Shown here in pieces: positions 8,438-11,347 of a stretch of 11,347 bases of DNA. Within the stretch, counting starts at the first letter, position 1; each line of letters starts with the position of its first letter. Source of the stretch: VYFG01 sp022827325 (GTDB lineage: Bacteria > Pseudomonadota > Gammaproteobacteria > Arenicellales > Poriferihabitantaceae); NCBI GenBank assembly GCA_022827325.1, contig JAJDTE010000194.1, forward strand, positions 1 to 11,347, given 5' to 3'. The translations under genes and the position numbers were made by a program. A model generated the notes under the pieces. It was not told the origin of the DNA, made no database searches, and worked only from the letters and a program-made list of their open reading frames with translations.

Positions 8438-9720
8438 CAGTAGGTCTCCAGGTGCAGCCGGCCCTGCCGGCGCAAGTCTTCGCCGACGGTGTTCCAGTCA
8501 TCGCCGGACTGCTCCACGATGTCCTTCAGCGCCAGCACCACCCCCTCCTCCATGGCCCGCAGGCCGCAGACGTAGAAGAAGGTGTCGGGATCCCGGATCA
8601 GCGGCGCGAGATCGGACGCGCGCTCCCGCATCACGTCCTGCACGTAGCGTTTCTGGCTGCCCGCCACCCTGGAGAAGGCGAAATGGATGTCGATGAAGTC
8701 CCCCGGCAGGTTCTGCAGGGGCCCGAAATACGGCAGCTCCTCCGGGGTCCGGGCGCCGAAGAAGAGCATCAGCCTACCGCCTTCGAACTGTCCCTTCCTG
8801 CGCAGCCTGCGTCGCCATTCCGTCATCGCCCGCATCGGTGCGCTGCCGGTGCCGGTGCAGATCATGACGATGCCGGAGCGGGGATGGTTGGGCATGAGGA
8901 AGGTGGACCCGAAGGGGCCCACCACCCGGACCTCGTCGCCCACCTCGAGGTCGCACATGTAGTTCGACCCCACGCCCCGCACCGGGTTGCCGTCGTAATC
9001 CTCCAGCACCCGCTTGATCGTCAGGGACAGGTTGTTGTATCCCGGCCGCTCTCCGTTGCGGGCACTGGCCACGGAATACTGCCTGGCATGGTGGGGCCTG
9101 CCCAGGGAATCCTCGCCCGGCGGCAGGATGCCGATGGACTGGCCCTCGAGCACCGAAAAGGACTCGCCGCCGAAATCGAGCACGATGTGATGGGTGTCGT
9201 ATTCACTGCCGACCTCGGTCACGCGCGCGTTGCCCGTCACCTTGGCGGTGAGGTACCCGCGCTCGCATCCCGGTCCGTACAGGTTGGTATCGGCATGGGC
9301 GGACGACCAGGGCGGAATCCGCGAATTGAATCTCGACGGCCTGAAATCCCCCGCTCCTGCCGGGTCGGCCAGGTCGGCCCCGGGCGCCCCGGCGCCCGGA
9401 TCCGGGCTCCCGGGCGCGGTTCCGCTGCCGGGTTCCGCCGGGCCGATGTCCGGCAATTCCCCGGGCAGTTCCTCCCAGCCGAATTGATCTTCCACCGTGT
9501 AGGGGCGGTCCCGGGGCACCTGCCGCCAGTTGTCGATGGAGCCGGTAGGACAGGGTGCCAGGCAGTCCATGCAGAAATTGCACTTCTCCGGGTCCACCAC
9601 GTAGTTGTTGGCGTCGTGGGTGACCGCGTCGACCGGACAGGTGTCCTCGCAGGTGTTGCACCGGATACAGATCTCCGGGTCGATGACATGCTGGTTCAGG
9701 AACGTTTCCGGGTTCTCCAT
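8437..9720 (-). CDS. boxA: Benzoyl-CoA epoxidase reductase component BoxA
   Basis: BoxA is the NADPH-dependent iron-sulfur flavoprotein that feeds electrons to BoxB. The 427-residue product has an N-terminal ferredoxin module with two four-cysteine clusters, C18/C21/C24/C28 and C47/C50/C53/C57, each followed by Pro, as in 2[4Fe-4S] ferredoxins. Residues about 93-125 form a Gly/Pro/Ala-rich linker. From about residue 155 comes a ferredoxin-NADP reductase fold with the FAD-binding R-x-Y-S motif (R213-S216), a nucleotide-binding G-T-G-S-A-P motif (290-295) and a C-terminal tyrosine (Y427) of the kind that stacks on flavin. Only a weak GGA lies about 7 bases before the ATG. The stop overlaps the next gene's start by one base (TGATG), which implies translational coupling. 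The domain order and the boxB neighbour make the call firm. Confidence 0.96.
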   Translation of the reverse strand: MENPETFLNQHVIDPEICIRCNTCEDTCPVDAVTHDANNYVVDPEKCNFCMDCLAPCPTGSIDNWRQVPRDRPYTVEDQFGWEELPGELPDIGPAEPGSGTAPGSPDPGAGAPGADLADPAGAGDFRPSRFNSRIPPWSSAHADTNLYGPGCERGYLTAKVTGNARVTEVGSEYDTHHIVLDFGGESFSVLEGQSIGILPPGEDSLGRPHHARQYSVASARNGERPGYNNLSLTIKRVLEDYDGNPVRGVGSNYMCDLEVGDEVRVVGPFGSTFLMPNHPRSGIVMICTGTGSAPMRAMTEWRRRLRRKGQFEGGRLMLFFGARTPEELPYFGPLQNLPGDFIDIHFAFSRVAGSQKRYVQDVMRERASDLAPLIRDPDTFFYVCGLRAMEEGVVLALKDIVEQSGDDWNTVGEDLRRQGRLHLETY

Positions 9721-9762
9721 GACGGTGTCCGTCGGGGTCCGGGGGCACCCGTCAGCGGCGCA

Positions 9763-9806
9763 GCGGGCATGCCCGCAATGCCGGTCCGGAATGGCCGGAT
9801 GCCCGC
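9763..9806 (-). other. Inverted repeat in the boxB-boxA intergenic gap
   Basis: Just after the boxB stop, GCGGGCAT (9763-9770) pairs perfectly with ATGCCCGC (9799-9806). CCGG blocks inside the loop can pair further. The 9763-9776 part is also a perfect 14-base palindrome by itself, so two alternative folds compete. No T-run follows, so it is not a typical intrinsic terminator. It could be an mRNA-stabilising or processing hairpin that sets the boxB to boxA ratio, or simple high-GC chance. The repeat is seen; its role is inferred. Confidence 0.4.
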
Positions 9807-9807
9807 A

Positions 9808-11235
9808 TCAGTTGAAACGCACGTACTCGAAGTCAACCGGCAGGCGGTTGACGCCCATCGCCGGCGGGGCGATCCAGCCGGCGAATTTTCCGGGGACCAC
9901 CACGCGGCCCATCAGGCTGGCAACGAACTCGCGGTCCCCCGGGGAAGGCAGCCAGCCCGCCATGCGCCGGTCCCACTCGTCCCCGGAGATTACATGGCCG
10001 TCCGGGGATACCCTGGCGCCCGCCAGGCTGCCGATCTTCCGGTTGAACGCCTTGTGCGGAACGATCAGCCGATAGTCGAAGCCGGCCTTCTCGATCACCT
10101 TGTTCCACCGGTTCACGCCGCCGACGCTGTCGGTGATGAAGTCGTCGCGCAGCACCTCGTTGAGGGCGTTCAGCATCGGGACCTCCTTTTCCGACAGTTC
10201 GCCGTCGCGCTCCACCAGCACCCGGTAGCTGTCGTCCTTCAGCACGTGGTCGTCGTCCCGCTTGCCCTCCCCGAAGCGGCCCTTGAGACCGGTGGAATAG
10301 AAGGTGGCGGCGTTGCTGGATTCGTCGGCGCCGAACAGGTCGATGGTGACGCTGAAATGGAAGTTGATGTATCTCTGGATGGTCGGCAGGTCGATGGCCC
10401 CGGCGGCGCGGATTCTTTCGGGATCGTCGGTGCCCAGTTCCCGCATCACCTGGCAGGTGCGCTGGATCACCCTGGAGACGCCGGATTCTCCCACGAACAT
10501 GTGGTGCGCCTCCTCCGTGAGCATGAACCGGGTGGTCCGCGCCAGCGGATCGAAGGCGGATTCGGCGAGGGCGCAGAGCTGAAACTTGCCGTCCCGGTCG
10601 GTGAAATAGGTGAACATGAAAAATGCCAGCCAGTCCGGCGTCCTTTCGTTGAAGGCCTGGAGGATGCGCGGGTTGTCCTCCTCGCCGCTGCGCCGTTCCA
10701 GCAGGGCCTCGCCTTCCTCGCGCCCGTCGCGTCCGAAGTGCTTGTGCAGCAGGTAGACCATGGCCCAGAGGTGACGCCCTTCCTCGACGTTGACCTGGAA
10801 CAGGTTGCGCAGGTCATAGAGGCTGGGACATGTCAGGCCGAGGTGGCGCTGCTGCTCCACCGAGGCCGGTTCCGTGTCGCCCTGGGTCACGATGATGCGG
10901 CGCAGGTTGGCGCGGTACTCGCCGGGCACCTCCTGCCAGGCGGGTTCGCCCTTGTGGTCGCCGAAATGGATCCTGCGGTCTTCCTGGCCGGGATTGAGAA
11001 AGATCCCCCAGCGGTAGTCGGGCATCCTGACGTAGTCGAACTGGGCCCAGCCCTTGGGGTCCACGCTGATCGCGGTCCGGAGGTACACGTCGAAGTCCCG
11101 GGTGCCCTCGGGGCCCATCTCCGACCACCAGTTGAGGTAGTTCGGCTGCCAGTGCTCGAGTGCCCGCCGGAGCCCCCGGTCCTCGGCGAGATTGACGTTG
11201 TTGGGAATCTTCTCGTTGTAGTCGATGCTTGACAT
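9808..11235 (-). CDS. boxB: Benzoyl-CoA 2,3-epoxidase, oxygenase component BoxB
   Basis: BoxB is a cytoplasmic class I di-iron monooxygenase that converts benzoyl-CoA to 2,3-epoxybenzoyl-CoA, with electrons supplied by BoxA. The 475-residue product matches the usual family length and starts with the characteristic N-E-K-I-P-N-N-V-N-L segment and the W-Q-P-N-Y motif near residue 30. Di-iron ligand candidates are E122, E152 and H155 (an E-x-x-H), D213, and E242 with H245 (a second E-x-x-H). These positions sit at a constant offset of two from the ligand numbers I recall for the Azoarcus enzyme. The start is supported by an AGGA about 8 bases upstream of the ATG and by the family-typical N-terminus. 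The gene follows the probable boxC by 31 bases and precedes boxA by 87 bases. No frameshift or missing segment is seen. Confidence 0.96.
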   Translation of the reverse strand: MSSIDYNEKIPNNVNLAEDRGLRRALEHWQPNYLNWWSEMGPEGTRDFDVYLRTAISVDPKGWAQFDYVRMPDYRWGIFLNPGQEDRRIHFGDHKGEPAWQEVPGEYRANLRRIIVTQGDTEPASVEQQRHLGLTCPSLYDLRNLFQVNVEEGRHLWAMVYLLHKHFGRDGREEGEALLERRSGEEDNPRILQAFNERTPDWLAFFMFTYFTDRDGKFQLCALAESAFDPLARTTRFMLTEEAHHMFVGESGVSRVIQRTCQVMRELGTDDPERIRAAGAIDLPTIQRYINFHFSVTIDLFGADESSNAATFYSTGLKGRFGEGKRDDDHVLKDDSYRVLVERDGELSEKEVPMLNALNEVLRDDFITDSVGGVNRWNKVIEKAGFDYRLIVPHKAFNRKIGSLAGARVSPDGHVISGDEWDRRMAGWLPSPGDREFVASLMGRVVVPGKFAGWIAPPAMGVNRLPVDFEYVRFN

Positions 11236-11266
11236 GGTCGGTTTCCTGGAATTGTGGAATTGCCGG

Positions 11267-11347
11267 CTACACCCGGTTCCAATCGAATGCCGTCTTCTCC
11301 CCGGAGCCGTACACCCGGAGCGCCCCGCGCTCGCCCACCGCGTTGGG
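11267..11347 (-). CDS. boxC: Probable BoxC C-terminus, partial (cut by window edge)
   Basis: This is an open minus-strand frame that enters from the right edge and runs 26 codons to a TAG stop. The visible tail is rich in Gly and charged residues and ends in F-D-W-N-R-V. BoxC, the 2,3-epoxybenzoyl-CoA dihydrolase of the crotonase superfamily, opens the epoxidised ring and releases formate. It is usually encoded beside boxA and boxB. The frame ends 31 bases before the boxB start, which fits co-transcription. The identity rests mainly on this position and on a recalled similarity of the tail to BoxC proteins. Twenty-six residues are too few to show a domain or active-site residue. Another CoA-pathway gene is possible. 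The start and the bulk of the gene lie outside the window. Confidence 0.55.
   Translation of the reverse strand, partial: PNAVGERGALRVYGSGEKTAFDWNRV

Noticed and set aside
8452..11232. A 926-codon open frame on the plus strand opposite boxA and boxB
   Set aside because: It is exactly antisense to two well-supported genes, has His/Val/Gly-rich low-information sequence, and is the usual by-product of high third-position GC. No domain or ribosome-binding site supports it.

Overview
The window is high-GC (my estimate is low to mid 60s percent), Gram-negative DNA, most likely from a proteobacterium. It encodes an outer-membrane beta-barrel with a terminal aromatic residue, a Tat-type lipoprotein, and aerobic aromatic-acid catabolism through CoA thioesters. 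I cannot assign a genus. All seven convincing genes, plus one cut-off gene, lie on the minus strand, so the order of transcription runs from the right end of the window to the left.

Right two-thirds (4853-11347): part of a box-pathway operon for aerobic benzoyl-CoA degradation. It opens with the last 26 codons of a gene that is probably boxC (ring-cleaving dihydrolase). Then come boxB (di-iron benzoyl-CoA epoxidase), boxA (its FAD/iron-sulfur NADPH reductase), a crotonase-family hydratase/isomerase, a PaaH/PaaC-type 3-hydroxyadipyl-CoA dehydrogenase and a PcaF/PaaJ-type 3-oxoadipyl-CoA thiolase. The boxA/crotonase and crotonase/dehydrogenase junctions overlap by 1 and 4 bases. Together these genes would take benzoyl-CoA through epoxidation and ring cleavage, then dehydroadipyl-CoA, 3-hydroxyadipyl-CoA and 3-oxoadipyl-CoA to succinyl-CoA and acetyl-CoA. 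The aldehyde dehydrogenase (boxD), benzoate-CoA ligase and regulator (boxR), as well as the operon promoter, are not in the window.

Middle (3774-4852): about 1 kb without an intact gene. It holds an AT-rich stretch and a decayed plus-strand remnant resembling the zinc-ribbon N-terminus of an IS1595-type transposase.

Left (1276-3773): a compact two-gene unit made of a Tat/lipobox vanadium haloperoxidase-like (PAP2-fold) protein and, 4 bases downstream, an outer-membrane porin-like barrel. A perfect 10-bp inverted repeat with a 5-base spacer sits about 40 bp upstream of the haloperoxidase start and looks like an operator. This pair is the least expected gene arrangement here.

Left end (1-1275): no intact gene. 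It contains what look like pieces of old insertion sequences: an N-terminal transposase-like fragment, a sequence resembling an IS21-type end, and a 24-bp tandem repeat. The window therefore reads as a catabolic operon and a haloperoxidase/porin unit set among insertion-sequence debris. I found no wholly new system.
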